Source: Arthrobacter zhangbolii (GTDB lineage: Bacteria > Actinomycetota > Actinomycetes > Actinomycetales > Micrococcaceae). From it: a DNA stretch of 64,000 bases. The notes beneath the pieces were generated by a model that saw only the letters and a list, made by a program, of their open reading frames with translations, did no database searches and was not told the origin of the DNA. Below, one piece after another: positions 26,186-35,739 of this stretch (its first letter is position 1; every line of letters starts with the position of its first letter). The stretch lies in assembly GCF_022869865.1 (NCBI RefSeq), contig NZ_CP094984.1:1178001-1242000 (forward strand), read 5' to 3'. The position numbers were made by a program, and so were the translations under genes.

Positions 26186-26839
26186 ATGACTGAACCGAAT
26201 CCCGTAGTCCTCTGGTCCAAGCCCGAAGCCGAACGCGCCGGCACGCCGCTCCTTGTGCTGTTCCACGGGTATCTGGCCAACGAAGAGGACCTTATGGGGC
26301 TGGCGGACTATCTGCCGGAGGACTTCACCATCGCATCGGTGCGGGCCCCGCAGGCCATGGGACCGGGATACACCTGGTTCCCGCTGATGAGCGACGCCGA
26401 CTACAGCGTGGAATCCGTGGTGGACTCCGTGACTGATGTATCAGCCTGGCTCGACGGCGTCAGCGGCGCCCATTCCAGTGTGAGCCTGCTCGGATTTTCC
26501 ATGGGCATGGCCGTAGCCACCACCCTGCTGCGGCACCGCCCGCAGGACTTCGCCGCCGTCGTCGGCCTCTCCGGTTTTGTGGTGCCCGCTGAGGAGAATC
26601 CGTTCTTCCATGACGGGGAGCTGGCGCAGCACAAGGTGCCGTTCTTCTGGGGCCGGGACCAGGCTGACCCGGTTATCGATCCGCAGCGGATCGAATACAC
26701 GCATGCCTGGCTCAACGGGCACACGGCTCTGACCAAGATTCTTTACTCAAACATGGGCCACGGCATCAACATGCAGGAACTGGGCCATGTGAAGGAGTTC
26801 CTGGCGCACACGGTGCTGCGCGGCGCGCAGAAAGCCTGA
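26186..26839 (+). CDS. Alpha/beta hydrolase, carboxylesterase/phospholipase type
   Basis: Protein of 217 aa resembling YpfH-type carboxylesterases. VLFHGYLANEEDL forms the oxyanion region, LLGFSMGMAVA the nucleophile elbow with Ser, the Asp is in GRDQADPVID and the His in NMGHGINM. Cytoplasmic. AAGGA lies directly before ATG 26186. Confidence 0.85.
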   Translation: MTEPNPVVLWSKPEAERAGTPLLVLFHGYLANEEDLMGLADYLPEDFTIASVRAPQAMGPGYTWFPLMSDADYSVESVVDSVTDVSAWLDGVSGAHSSVSLLGFSMGMAVATTLLRHRPQDFAAVVGLSGFVVPAEENPFFHDGELAQHKVPFFWGRDQADPVIDPQRIEYTHAWLNGHTALTKILYSNMGHGINMQELGHVKEFLAHTVLRGAQKA

Positions 26840-26860
26840 TCGGGCCGCCGGGGCGGGACA

Positions 26861-27091
26861 TCAGCCTTCGCGGGTAATCCGGACCGTCTCGCCGTTCACG
26901 GAAACTTCGTCGCCGGCGTGCAGCTGGCGGCCGCGGCGCTCTTCGATCTCGCCGTTTACCTTCACCAGCCCGTCCTCGATGAGCTGTTTGGCATGGATGC
27001 CGTCCTCTGCCAGATTGGCGAGCTTGAGCAGTTGGCCCAGGCGGATCATGTCGTCACGGATGGGCAGGTCTTGGGCCTCGGTAGAACTCAT
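26861..27091 (-). CDS. S4-domain RNA-binding protein (YbcJ/RlbA-like)
   Basis: Protein of 76 aa consisting of one S4 domain: MIRLGQLLKLANLAEDG, AKQLIEDGLVKVNGEIEERR, GRQLHAGDEVSV. It should bind structured RNA. ATG 27091 matches the usual N-terminus; the frame upstream is open only because it crosses the GC-rich tandem repeat. CAGAAT 6 nt before the ATG may be its -10 box. Confidence 0.85.
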   Translation of the reverse strand: MSSTEAQDLPIRDDMIRLGQLLKLANLAEDGIHAKQLIEDGLVKVNGEIEERRGRQLHAGDEVSVNGETVRITREG

Positions 27092-27114
27092 GCCTCCATT
27101 CTGCCCGACTTCGG

Positions 27115-27204
27115 CTGCCGCCCGGCGCAGCACCCCTGCCGCCCGGCGCAGCACCCCTGCCGCCCGGCGCCGATGCGCCCCTGCCGCCCGGCGCCGATGC
27201 GCCG
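27115..27204. repeat. GC-rich tandem repeat (2 x 21 bp plus 2 x 24 bp)
   Basis: Four units begin CTGCCGCCCGGCGC. Units at 27115-27135 and 27136-27156 are identical 21-mers; units at 27157-27180 and 27181-27204 are 24-mers with a GATGCG end. The block fills the region between the divergent S4 and YdcZ genes. Confidence 0.9.
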
Positions 27205-27244
27205 GCTGCGGCATGGCGGCGCCGGGGACGGCGGGAGGCAACGG

Positions 27245-27250
27245 TAGGGT
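27245..27250 (+). promoter_or_regulatory. -10 box (TAGGGT), leaderless
   Basis: TAGGGT stands 6 nt before GTG 27257, supporting that start over the internal ATG 27275. Confidence 0.5.
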
Positions 27251-27256
27251 GGTCGG

Positions 27257-28243
27257 GTGCCAAATGCTGTGCGGATGTCCCCGCTGATCGGTCTGCCCCT
27301 GTCCCTGCTTGCCGGCGTCGCCATTCCCTCCCAGGCCCGTGTCAACGGTGCCCTGGGCGAACGCCTGGGCGACGGCCTTGGCGCCGCGCTCATCAGCTTT
27401 ATCGTCGGGCTTGTGGTGATGGTGGTGATCAGTGCGGCCCTCCCGCGCGGACGTGCCGGCGCAGGCCAGCTGATTCCCGCCCTGAGGGAACGGCGTTTCC
27501 CGCGTTATTACGTGCTGGCCGGAATGATCGGCGGGTACTTCGTCCTGTCGCAGACCCTCACCGTGGCGGTTCTCGGCGTGGCTGTGTTTACAGTGGCCAC
27601 CGTCGCAGGACAGACGCTGACCGGACTCGTGGTGGACCGGCTCGGGATCGGGCCGGCGGGGAAGAAGGCGCTGACCATCATGCGCGTGGTGGGCGCAGTG
27701 CTGACCATCGCCGCCGTGGCGTGGGCAGTCAGTCCGAAACTGGGCGCCGGGACAGAGCCCTCTGAATGGCTGCTGCCGGTGCTGCTGCCCCTGACCGCCG
27801 GCATGCTGATGAGTTTCCAGCAGGCCATGAACGGCACCACCGGAATGCATTACGGCACGCCGATCACGGCGACCCTGGTGAACTTCATCTCCGGCACCGT
27901 CCTGCTGGCAGTGCTCTGGGGCATCAAAGTAGCGGTCTCCGGGCTGGGAAACCCGCTGCCCACAGAATGGTGGCTCTACCTGGGCGGACCGCTGGGCTGC
28001 GTTTTCATCGGCGTGGGCGCCCTGCTGGTGCGCAGCCTGGGCGTCCTGCTGACCAGCCTGGGCCTGATCGGCGGACAGCTGATCGGCTCCCTGCTGCTGG
28101 ACATCGTGTTCCCGGCACCCGGGTCCACCGTGGTCGCAGCCACCGTGCTCGGAACGCTGCTCACGCTGCTGGCCATCGTGGTGGCAACCCTGCCATGGAA
28201 TATGCCCGGCGCACGCCCGTGGCGCTCCAGAACACCGCGCTAA
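27257..28243 (+). CDS. DMT-family transporter (YdcZ/DUF606 type)
   Basis: Membrane protein of 328 aa with about ten hydrophobic segments in two similar halves. Each half opens with the YdcZ pattern: GLPLSLLAGVAIPSQARVNG and LLPLTAGMLMSFQQAMNGTT, followed by TLVNFISGT-like stretches (ALISFIVG in the first half). This is the fused two-domain form of PF04657. Substrate unknown. Confidence 0.85.
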   Translation: MPNAVRMSPLIGLPLSLLAGVAIPSQARVNGALGERLGDGLGAALISFIVGLVVMVVISAALPRGRAGAGQLIPALRERRFPRYYVLAGMIGGYFVLSQTLTVAVLGVAVFTVATVAGQTLTGLVVDRLGIGPAGKKALTIMRVVGAVLTIAAVAWAVSPKLGAGTEPSEWLLPVLLPLTAGMLMSFQQAMNGTTGMHYGTPITATLVNFISGTVLLAVLWGIKVAVSGLGNPLPTEWWLYLGGPLGCVFIGVGALLVRSLGVLLTSLGLIGGQLIGSLLLDIVFPAPGSTVVAATVLGTLLTLLAIVVATLPWNMPGARPWRSRTPR

Positions 28244-28325
28244 GGATTGCCTGTTAACAGCAGGGGCCACAGCGGTAGAGACAGCCGAACAGGCTGATCC
28301 GGCACCGGTAGCGGGCTTTTACGGT

Positions 28326-28353
28326 CGTGACCTTAAGCTGGTATCTATAGGTT
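28326..28353 (+). promoter_or_regulatory. Possible promoter of glyS
   Basis: CGTGAC (28326-28331) and TAGGTT (28348-28353) are 16 bp apart. That would leave a leader of about 105 nt before glyS. I see no T-box sequence in it. Confidence 0.35.
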
Positions 28354-28467
28354 TTGCCCTCCACAGGCTCCCGGACGTTCATTCGAGCGGGGACACGCGT
28401 GGCAGGGATCAGAAGCGGACCGCACCCAGCGGCCTGCGCGACACGAAAAGAACGGCGGTACCATTCC

Positions 28468-29856
28468 ATGGCTTCGACCAAATCCAAGCTGGATCCCATC
28501 ATCTCCCTGGCCAAGCGCAGGGGGTTTGTCTTCCAGTCGGGTGAGATTTACGGCGGGTCGCGGTCCGCATGGGATTACGGCCCCCTGGGTGTCGAGCTCA
28601 AGGAAAACATCAAGAAGCAGTGGTGGCAGCACATGGTCCGCGGCCGCGACGACGTCGTCGGCCTGGACTCCGCCGTGATCCTGCCGCGCCAGGTCTGGGA
28701 GGCCTCCGGACACGTGGAGGTCTTCTCCGATCCGCTGGTGGAGTGCCTGAGCTGCCACAAGCGTTACCGTGCAGACCACCTCGAGGAGGCATACGAGGAA
28801 AAGAAGGGCCACGCCCCGGAGAACGGCCTGGCCGACATTGCCTGCGCCAACTGCGGCACCAAGGGCCAGTGGACCGAGCCGCAGGAATTCTCCGGCCTGC
28901 TCAAGACCTTCCTTGGTCCGGTGGCCAATGAAGAAGGCATGCACTACCTGCGCCCGGAGACGGCACAGGGCATCTTCGTGAACTTCAACAACGTGCTGAC
29001 CACCTCGCGCAAGAAGCCGCCGTTCGGCATCGGCCAGATCGGAAAGAGCTTCCGCAACGAAATCACCCCGGGCAACTTCATCTTCCGCACCCGTGAGTTC
29101 GAGCAGATGGAAATGGAATTCTTCGTCGAGCCGGGCACGGACGAGGAATGGCACAAGTACTGGATCGAAAACCGGTTTAACTGGTACGTGAACCTGGGCA
29201 TCGACCCGGAGAACCTGCGCCTGTTCGAACACCCGCTGGAAAAGCTCAGCCACTACTCCAAGGGCACCACCGACGTCGAATACCGCTTCGGTTTCCAGGG
29301 CAGCGAGTGGGGCGAGCTCGAAGGCATCGCCAACCGCACCGACTTTGACCTCGGCACGCACTCCAAGCACTCCGGCACGGACCTGAGCTACTTCAACCAG
29401 GCCACCAACGAGCGCTTCACCCCGTACGTGATTGAACCCGCGGCCGGCCTGACCCGCTCCTTCATGGCGTTCCTGGTGGATTCCTACACCGAGGATGAGG
29501 CCCCCAACGCCAAGGGCGGCGTGGACAAGCGCACCGTGCTGAAGCTGGACCCGCGCCTGGCCCCGGTCAAGGCCGCCGTACTGCCGCTGAGCCGCAACGA
29601 GGACCTCTCGCCCAAGGCCAAGGACCTCGCCGCGCAGCTGCGCCGGAACTGGAACATCGACTTCGACGACGCCGGTGCCATTGGCCGCCGCTACCGCCGC
29701 CAGGACGAGATCGGCACCCCGTTCTGCATCACCGTGGACTTTGACACCCTCGAGGATCAGGCCGTCACCGTGCGCGAACGCGACACGATGGCCCAGGAGC
29801 GGGTGAGCCTGGACAAGGTTGAGGGCTACCTCGCGGAAAGGCTGATCGGCGCGTAA
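28468..29856 (+). CDS. glyS: Glycine--tRNA ligase (single-chain type)
   Basis: Class II synthetase of 462 aa, the homodimer type. [18 protein letters not shown] and [12 protein letters not shown] are its fingerprints; [23 protein letters not shown] spans motif 2 and AAGLTRSF lies in motif 3. A zinc site is visible in C93-x2-C96 and C126-x2-C129. ATG 28468 is the right start; the frame is open further up. Its TAA overlaps the ATG of the GNAT gene. Confidence 0.96.
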   Translation: MASTKSKLDPIISLAKRRGFVFQSGEIYGGSRSAWDYGPLGVELKENIKKQWWQHMVRGRDDVVGLDSAVILPRQVWEASGHVEVFSDPLVECLSCHKRYRADHLEEAYEEKKGHAPENGLADIACANCGTKGQWTEPQEFSGLLKTFLGPVANEEGMHYLRPETAQGIFVNFNNVLTTSRKKPPFGIGQIGKSFRNEITPGNFIFRTREFEQMEMEFFVEPGTDEEWHKYWIENRFNWYVNLGIDPENLRLFEHPLEKLSHYSKGTTDVEYRFGFQGSEWGELEGIANRTDFDLGTHSKHSGTDLSYFNQATNERFTPYVIEPAAGLTRSFMAFLVDSYTEDEAPNAKGGVDKRTVLKLDPRLAPVKAAVLPLSRNEDLSPKAKDLAAQLRRNWNIDFDDAGAIGRRYRRQDEIGTPFCITVDFDTLEDQAVTVRERDTMAQERVSLDKVEGYLAERLIGA

Positions 29857-30761
29857 TGGCTTTGACGTTCCGCGAATGGCGCGAAGACGACGACCTCAAG
29901 CTGAACCAGCTCTGGGGCGATCCGGAAGGGGTGCAGGCCGGGCAGTTCCGTGCCGTCCTGCGGCCCTCCTCGGATGAGCCGTGGAGCCGCTGCATTGTGG
30001 CCGAGGATGACGGAATTCCGGTAGCGGCCGGGGTGGTCTACGAGACCAGCCTGCACCCGGACCGGCTCTGGGCCTACGTGGAGGTGGCCCGGGAAAACCG
30101 GCGCACCGGACTGGGCACCACCCTGCTGGATATGTTGCGCAAGGAAGCCGAAGCCGCGCCGTCGGGCGTCCGGAAGCTGCGGGCCAAGGTGGAGCCGGGA
30201 ACCCCGGCCGCCGCCTTCGCCGAGGCCGCCGGGCTTTCCCCGATCCAGCGGTCCGCCGTGATTGTGGTGGAGCCGGGCAAGCTCAAGCTGCCCGTCTTCA
30301 ACGACGACGGTCCCCAGCTGGACGAGGCAGCCACCGGATCGGTGGAACTCACGCAGGCGGTTACCGCGTTCTACAACGCGGTCCACGGCTGGGACCGCGC
30401 CGAAATGAGCCTGGGCAAGGCCCAGCAAATGCTGCTCAACGAGGCAACCGGCGCGGCCGGAGCCATTGTCCTGCGGGATAAGCCGAAGAAGGACGGCGGA
30501 AAGATCGCAGCCTTCGCGGTGAGCTACACGCAGGAACGCACCGACGAGCCGGCCGATGTGCTGGTGGGCTATGACACGGAGCTGGACGACGCCGAGGCGC
30601 AGGCCGCGGTCGAGTCACTGATCGCGATGCTGGCCTACCAGTACCCGGTCCAGCTGGAAGTGGATGAATCCATGACCGCCGTGGTCCGCGCGCTGGAACC
30701 ACTGATCAGGGCGGGTGTTGCCCGGCAGGCGGGCAGCGAGACGCTGATCCTCAGCGACTAG
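29856..30761 (+). CDS. GNAT-family N-acetyltransferase
   Basis: Protein of 301 aa. The first half is a GNAT domain with the acetyl-CoA loop ARENRRTGLGTTLLD. The second half (from about 150) is less conserved and may be a degenerate GNAT repeat. TAATG overlap with glyS means coupled translation. Substrate unknown. Confidence 0.82.
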   Translation: MALTFREWREDDDLKLNQLWGDPEGVQAGQFRAVLRPSSDEPWSRCIVAEDDGIPVAAGVVYETSLHPDRLWAYVEVARENRRTGLGTTLLDMLRKEAEAAPSGVRKLRAKVEPGTPAAAFAEAAGLSPIQRSAVIVVEPGKLKLPVFNDDGPQLDEAATGSVELTQAVTAFYNAVHGWDRAEMSLGKAQQMLLNEATGAAGAIVLRDKPKKDGGKIAAFAVSYTQERTDEPADVLVGYDTELDDAEAQAAVESLIAMLAYQYPVQLEVDESMTAVVRALEPLIRAGVARQAGSETLILSD

Positions 30762-30771
30762 GGCGCTCAAC

Positions 30772-30818
30772 AAAGAGGCGGTTCCGGCACGGTATTCACG
30801 GTGCGAGCCGCCTCTTTT
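30772..30818. terminator. Bidirectional terminator between the GNAT and TetR genes
   Basis: AAAGAGGCGG 30772-30781 pairs with CCGCCTCTTT 30808-30817 and ends in a T-run on the + strand. On the minus strand the mirror stem ends in CTTTGTT and can serve the convergent TetR gene. Confidence 0.8.
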
Positions 30819-30833
30819 GCATGCCAGGGAGCG

Positions 30834-31418
30834 TCAGGTATTCAGCCGCCCGGACAGTGCATAAAGCACGGACGAGGCCACGTCCTCGACGGGCCTCTCC
30901 GGATCAAAGACCAGCCAGTCCAGGGCCCCCATCAAGGTTGCCCCGAAAACACTGCCGGCAATCAGGGTCAGGCGGTCCGGCCCACCGGCGTCCACCGCAT
31001 TCCAGCCGCCGGTCTGCCGGATTGGTTCAACAAATTCGGCCAGCGCCTCCTGCCGGAGCAGATGCAGGGAGTGCTGCCAGGTGCGGTCGGTCCGCAGGAT
31101 TTCCGCGGCCATCAGCTTGGCCAGCGCCCGGTTCTCGGAAAGCAGCTCCAGCAGCGCCCGCACCATGGACTCAATGGCAGTCCACCCTTCCAGACCGCTG
31201 CGTGCCGTGCGCAGGCACTGCGTCAGTGCGCCCACGCCTTCGAGCAGGAGGGTTTCGAAGAGCTTGTCCTTCGCGGAAAAGTTGTAGTAGAGGCTGCCCT
31301 TGGCCACCCCGGCGCGTTCGGCAACGTCATCCATGGTGGTGCCGGAAATGCCGTTGGCTGCAGCAAGTTCCAGCGCGGCGTCCAGAATGGCCCGCTTGGT
31401 ACCGGATTCGCGTGGCAT
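30834..31418 (-). CDS. TetR-family transcriptional regulator
   Basis: Protein of 194 aa. The N-terminal helix-turn-helix (about 8-54) has TMDDVAERAGVAKGSLYYNF. The rest is a ligand domain with no family name. It follows atoE by 95 bp on the same strand, so it may control that transporter. I chose ATG 31418 because the usual TetR N-terminus begins there; the longer frame lacks support. Confidence 0.88.
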   Translation of the reverse strand: MPRESGTKRAILDAALELAAANGISGTTMDDVAERAGVAKGSLYYNFSAKDKLFETLLLEGVGALTQCLRTARSGLEGWTAIESMVRALLELLSENRALAKLMAAEILRTDRTWQHSLHLLRQEALAEFVEPIRQTGGWNAVDAGGPDRLTLIAGSVFGATLMGALDWLVFDPERPVEDVASSVLYALSGRLNT

Positions 31419-31513
31419 GCGGCAATACGTCCTTAGAACCGATGGAAAACTCTCTCCCTCTGATCTTAGATGCCGCCGCGGCAGGTCCCGGCGCCCGGTG
31501 ATGCCTGGCTCCG

Positions 31514-32968
31514 TCAGGGGGCGGGTGCTTCCGCCGGGATGACGGGCGGTTCGAAGGTGAAAGTCATGCCCAGGAGCCAGACCAGCAGCAGCACTATGGG
31601 CAGATGGATGGTGAACTGCAGGAAGGTGAATCCCACCAGGTCCCTCGCCCGGAGCTTCAACACGGCGAGCAGGGGGAGCATAAAGAACGGGTTGATCAGG
31701 TTTGGCAGTGCCTCGGCAACGTTGTAGATCTGTACAGTCCAGCCAAGATTCATTTGCACGTCGGTGGCGGACTGCATGACGTAGGGTGCCTCCACCAGCC
31801 ATTTTCCGCCGCCGGAAGGGACAAAAATGCCCAGAATTGCGGTGTAAATGGCGATGATCACGGCAAAGCCGCCGCCGGAACCAATGCTGGTGAAGAACTC
31901 GGCCAGGTGCGAGGAGATGGTCATCCCGTTGGCTCCCTCAGCCTTGGTGAGGATGGCGGCCATCGCGGCGTACAGCGGGAACTGCACCAGGATCCCGGCT
32001 GTGGCGGGAACAGCCTTGGTGACGGCCTGCAGGAACTTGCGCGGAGTACCGTGCAGCACCAAGCCCAGCATCAGGAAAACCAAAAGGTATCCGTTCAGGC
32101 TCGAGATGACACTCAGGAACGGTTTGCTGACGAATTGTGAGATCAGCCAGCCGACGGTCAGCAGGCCCAGCAGCGCGGGCAGGATGCGGCTGTATTCCAG
32201 CCATTCGCCCGGACGCTCCCGCTTGGCTGCAGGCTCCGGGGCGTCGTTGAGGTCCACATCCAGGTCCTGCGCCGTGCGGATGGCCAGCCCGCGCGGGGCG
32301 GAGAAGTGGGCGATTAGGGTGGTGAGGACAATCAGGATGGCGCAGGTCAGCAGGGACTGCCAGGTGAAGATGGTCTTGCCGAAGTCCAGCACGCCGGTGA
32401 CCTGCAGCAATGCCGGCGGGATTGAGGCCGTCGTCGCCTGCAGTTGAGCTGCGGAGGAGGAGAGCCCCAGTGCCCACACGGCGCCAAGCCCCATAAACGC
32501 CGCAGCGCCCAGTGCCCGGTAATCCACCCGCATATCCTGCCTGCGGGCAATGGCCCGGGCCAGCAGGCCGCCGAAGACAAGGCTGAGTCCCCAGTTCAGG
32601 AACGAAACGGACATGGACAGGAACGCCACAAAGCTCACCGCTGTGGCGGCGGTTTGCGGAACCAGGGCAAGCCGGGCGATCAGCCGGGCCACCGGCGGGG
32701 ACGTGGCCACTGTGTAACCCGTCAGCACCACCATGGCCATCTGCAGCGTGAATGCGGTCAGGTCCCAGAAGCCGTTGCCGAAGGAATCAACCACCGCCTG
32801 CGGTGAGGAGCCGTTGAGCAGTGCCGCGAGGGCGACAATAACCACACCGCCCAAGGCAAAGACGTAGGCATCCGGAAACCATTTTTCCGTCCAGCGCGCC
32901 ATGACCTGGGCAACACGGGCCAGGCCTTTCTCGGCAGGGGCAGCGGTACTTGGGGCAGCGGTGGTCAT
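31514..32968 (-). CDS. atoE: Short-chain fatty acid transporter (AtoE family)
   Basis: Membrane protein of 484 aa with about 12 segments. VSFLNWGLSLVFGGLLARA, GLGAVWALGLSSSAAQLQ, and FVPSGGGKWLVEAPYV with the later NPFFMLPLLAVLKLRARD are AtoE/ScoT-type blocks. It imports butyrate-like short-chain acids or acetoacetate. A GAGG sequence lies 8 nt before the ATG. A CRP/GlxR-like site is at 33033-33048, about 65 bp upstream of the start. Confidence 0.9.
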   Translation of the reverse strand: MTTAAPSTAAPAEKGLARVAQVMARWTEKWFPDAYVFALGGVVIVALAALLNGSSPQAVVDSFGNGFWDLTAFTLQMAMVVLTGYTVATSPPVARLIARLALVPQTAATAVSFVAFLSMSVSFLNWGLSLVFGGLLARAIARRQDMRVDYRALGAAAFMGLGAVWALGLSSSAAQLQATTASIPPALLQVTGVLDFGKTIFTWQSLLTCAILIVLTTLIAHFSAPRGLAIRTAQDLDVDLNDAPEPAAKRERPGEWLEYSRILPALLGLLTVGWLISQFVSKPFLSVISSLNGYLLVFLMLGLVLHGTPRKFLQAVTKAVPATAGILVQFPLYAAMAAILTKAEGANGMTISSHLAEFFTSIGSGGGFAVIIAIYTAILGIFVPSGGGKWLVEAPYVMQSATDVQMNLGWTVQIYNVAEALPNLINPFFMLPLLAVLKLRARDLVGFTFLQFTIHLPIVLLLVWLLGMTFTFEPPVIPAEAPAP

Positions 32969-33032
32969 GGGGAAACCTCGTATCTTCGGTTGCGACAGTG
33001 AAACCGATGGGCGGCGGTGCGAAAGCCGGAAA

Positions 33033-33048
33033 AGTGATGCAGGTCACC
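33033..33048. promoter_or_regulatory. CRP/GlxR-like binding site upstream of atoE
   Basis: AGTGATGCAGGTCACC holds the palindrome GTGA-N6-TCAC. The flanks match the site at 62605-62620 closely (AAAGTGATG....GTCAC in both). Confidence 0.55.
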
Positions 33049-33135
33049 TGCACGCTAGGGTGTGCAGGGAATCGTGTCAATTTCCCTCACGGGCCGGGCA
33101 GGACAGGATTTGCACCGGCTTGCGAGAATAGGGGA

Positions 33136-34308
33136 GTGACTGTTTTATCTCCGGAACTCAAGCTCGAGCTTCCCCCGCTGCAACTAGGCCCGATCACCGT
33201 GGACACGCCGGTGATCCTGGCACCCATGGCCGGCATCACCAACAAGGCGTTCCGCCGGCTCTGCCGTGAATACGGCGGCGGGTTGTACGTGACCGAAATG
33301 GTCACCTCCCGCGCCCTGGTGGAACGTTCGCCGGAATCTATGCGGATCATCAAGCACGACGACGACGAAAAAGTGCGTTCCGTCCAGCTCTACGGTGTGG
33401 ACCCCAAGACCGTCGGTGCTGCCGTCCGCCTGCTGGTGGAGGAGGACCGCGCCGACCACATTGACCTGAACTTCGGCTGCCCCGTTCCCAAGGTCACCCG
33501 CAAGGGCGGCGGCTCGGCCCTGCCCTGGAAGCTGGACCTGTTCACCGCCATTGTGCAGACCGCCGTGAAGGAGGCCTCCCGCGGCAACGTCCCGCTGACC
33601 ATCAAGATGCGCAAGGGTATTGACGAGGACCACCTGACCTTCCTGGATGCCGGGAAGATCGCCCGGGATTCGGGTGTGGCCGCGGTGACCCTCCATGGCC
33701 GCACCGCCTCGCAGTTCTACTCCGGCAAGGCCGACTGGTCCGCCATCGCGGAACTGCGCGAAGCCCTGCCGGATATGCCGGTGCTGGGCAACGGCGACAT
33801 CTGGTCCGCCGAGGACGCCATCCGCATGGTGCGCGAAACCGGTGTGGACGGCGTCGTCATCGGCCGCGGGTGCCAGGGCCGCCCGTGGCTGTTCGGCGAC
33901 CTCGAAGCAGCCTTCGAAGGCAGTGCCGAACGGCACCGGCCGGGCTTGAAGCAGGTCTCGGACAGTGTCTACCGGCACGCCGAGCTGCTGGTGGAAACCT
34001 TCGGCGATGAAGTGATTGCCCTGCGGGACATCCGCAAGCACATGGCGTGGTACTTCAAGGGCTACGTAGTGGGCGGAGACCTCCGCGCTAAACTGGCCAC
34101 GGTGCCGTCCCTGGCGGTGCTCCGTGAACTGCTGGACCAGCTCGATCCCGAAGCTCCGTACCCCGGCACAGACGCCGAGGGGCCGCGCGGACGGGCCGGC
34201 ACACCAAAAAAGACAGCTCTGCCGGAAGGCTGGCTGGACGGGCGGGAACTGAACGCCGCCCAGAAGGCCATCATTTCGGCAGCCGAACTCGACGTATCAG
34301 GCGGCTAA
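33136..34308 (+). CDS. dusB: tRNA-dihydrouridine synthase
   Basis: FMN enzyme of 390 aa that reduces uridines in the tRNA D-loop. VILAPMAGITNKAFR binds FMN, FGCPVPKVTRKGGGSAL holds the catalytic Cys, and HGRTASQFYSGKADW, GNGDIWS and GRGCQGRPWLFGDL complete the barrel. GTG 33136 gives the normal start. dgt follows after 8 nt. Confidence 0.95.
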   Translation: MTVLSPELKLELPPLQLGPITVDTPVILAPMAGITNKAFRRLCREYGGGLYVTEMVTSRALVERSPESMRIIKHDDDEKVRSVQLYGVDPKTVGAAVRLLVEEDRADHIDLNFGCPVPKVTRKGGGSALPWKLDLFTAIVQTAVKEASRGNVPLTIKMRKGIDEDHLTFLDAGKIARDSGVAAVTLHGRTASQFYSGKADWSAIAELREALPDMPVLGNGDIWSAEDAIRMVRETGVDGVVIGRGCQGRPWLFGDLEAAFEGSAERHRPGLKQVSDSVYRHAELLVETFGDEVIALRDIRKHMAWYFKGYVVGGDLRAKLATVPSLAVLRELLDQLDPEAPYPGTDAEGPRGRAGTPKKTALPEGWLDGRELNAAQKAIISAAELDVSGG

Positions 34309-34316
34309 AGCAACCC

Positions 34317-35600
34317 ATGAGTTTCCCGCAGGCAGTCTCCACCGCAGGCTATACAGAAGTCGATCTGTCCCGCTGGGTTACGGAACCGGCGAAAAACACC
34401 AACCGAACCCAGTTCGGCCGTGACCGTGCCCGCGTGCTGCATTCCTCCGCACTGCGCCGGCTGGGCGCCAAAACGCAGGTGGTTGCCCCGGACACGGATG
34501 ACTTTGTACGCACCCGCCTGACGCACAGCCTGGAAGTGGCGCAGGTGGGACGCGAGCTGGGCAACGCGCTGGGCTGTGATCCCGACGTCGTCGACGCGGC
34601 CTGCCTCTCGCATGACCTGGGGCACCCGCCCTTCGGGCACAACGGGGAAACCGCCCTGAACGACATTGCGCACGCGATCGGCGGTTTCGAGGGCAATGCC
34701 CAGACGCTGCGCCTGCTCACCCGGCTGGAACCGAAGATCATTGCCCCGGACGGCACCCCGGCCGGCCTGAACCTGACCCGGGCCAGCCTGGATGCCGCCT
34801 GCAAATACCCGTGGTCCATCACCGACGCGCCGCTGGTCAACGGGCACCGGACCACCAAGTTCGGCGTCTACGAGGATGACCTGCCGGTCTTTACCTGGCT
34901 GCGCGACGGCGCTCCGGCCGGCCGCTCCTGCCTCGAAGCCCAGGTCATGGACCTGGCCGATGATATTTCCTACTCCGTGCATGACGTGGAGGACGCCATC
35001 GTCGCCGGCCATGTGCAGCTCAAGTGGCTGGACAATCCGGACCAGCGGGCCCGCGTGGTGGGTTACACCCAGCAGTGGTACCTGCCCGGCGTTGACGCGG
35101 CCGCCATCGAAGCAGCTCTTGCCCGCCTCGAGGCCACAGCAGTCTGGGTGCGCGAGTCCGATGGCAGCCGCAAGTCCATGGCTGCCCTGAAGGACATGAC
35201 CAGCCAGCTGATCGGCCGGTTCTGCAACAGCGCACTGGAAGCCACCCGCGTCATCTACGGCACCGACCCGCTGACACGGTACAACGCGGAAATGGTGGTG
35301 CCGGAGGATACGACACTGGAAATCGCCGTGATGAAGGGACTGGCCACCACCTTCGTGATGACCACCGACCAGCGCCAGCCGCTGTACGAACGCCAGCGTG
35401 AAATCCTCACTGCCTTGGTCGCCCAGCTGTCCGCCACCGGGGATCGGCACCTCGAGCCGATGTTCGCCGCCGATTGGCGGGATGCAGCCGACGACGGCGC
35501 CCGGCTGCGCGTGGTTGTTGACCAGGTCGCCTCGCTGACGGACGGTTCGGCACTGGCACTGCACGAACGGCTGGTGGGGCCGGTTCCGGCGCTCTGGTAG
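34317..35600 (+). CDS. dgt: Deoxyguanosinetriphosphate triphosphohydrolase (dNTPase)
   Basis: HD-domain enzyme of 427 aa that cleaves dNTPs to the nucleoside and triphosphate. FGRDRARVLHSSALRRLGAKTQ, RTRLTHSLEVAQ, and the HD motif SHDLGHPPFGHNGE are diagnostic, as is DLADDISYSVHDVEDAI. It is read with dusB, a pairing common in actinobacteria, where dnaG often follows as here. Confidence 0.94.
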   Translation: MSFPQAVSTAGYTEVDLSRWVTEPAKNTNRTQFGRDRARVLHSSALRRLGAKTQVVAPDTDDFVRTRLTHSLEVAQVGRELGNALGCDPDVVDAACLSHDLGHPPFGHNGETALNDIAHAIGGFEGNAQTLRLLTRLEPKIIAPDGTPAGLNLTRASLDAACKYPWSITDAPLVNGHRTTKFGVYEDDLPVFTWLRDGAPAGRSCLEAQVMDLADDISYSVHDVEDAIVAGHVQLKWLDNPDQRARVVGYTQQWYLPGVDAAAIEAALARLEATAVWVRESDGSRKSMAALKDMTSQLIGRFCNSALEATRVIYGTDPLTRYNAEMVVPEDTTLEIAVMKGLATTFVMTTDQRQPLYERQREILTALVAQLSATGDRHLEPMFAADWRDAADDGARLRVVVDQVASLTDGSALALHERLVGPVPALW

Positions 35601-35739
35601 GAGCGGTGTGTGGGCTGAATGAGCGTTTTTCGGGCTGCTCTCTGGCAGGGGACGGCACCGACCGTTAGCGTGTGGCGTTCACAGTCTCCCGGGTCACTCC
35701 CGGGGGATGCCGGCCGAACGAGCGCACCTGAGGATCCTG

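Noticed and set aside
27115-27204. Tandem units as a CRISPR array
   Set aside because: The units are contiguous with no spacers and only 21-24 bp, so this is a simple tandem repeat.
28244-28467. Possible T-box leader upstream of glyS
   Set aside because: The T-box sequence (AGGGTGGNACCGCG) and a specifier hairpin are not found; GGCGGTACC near the start is too short a resemblance.
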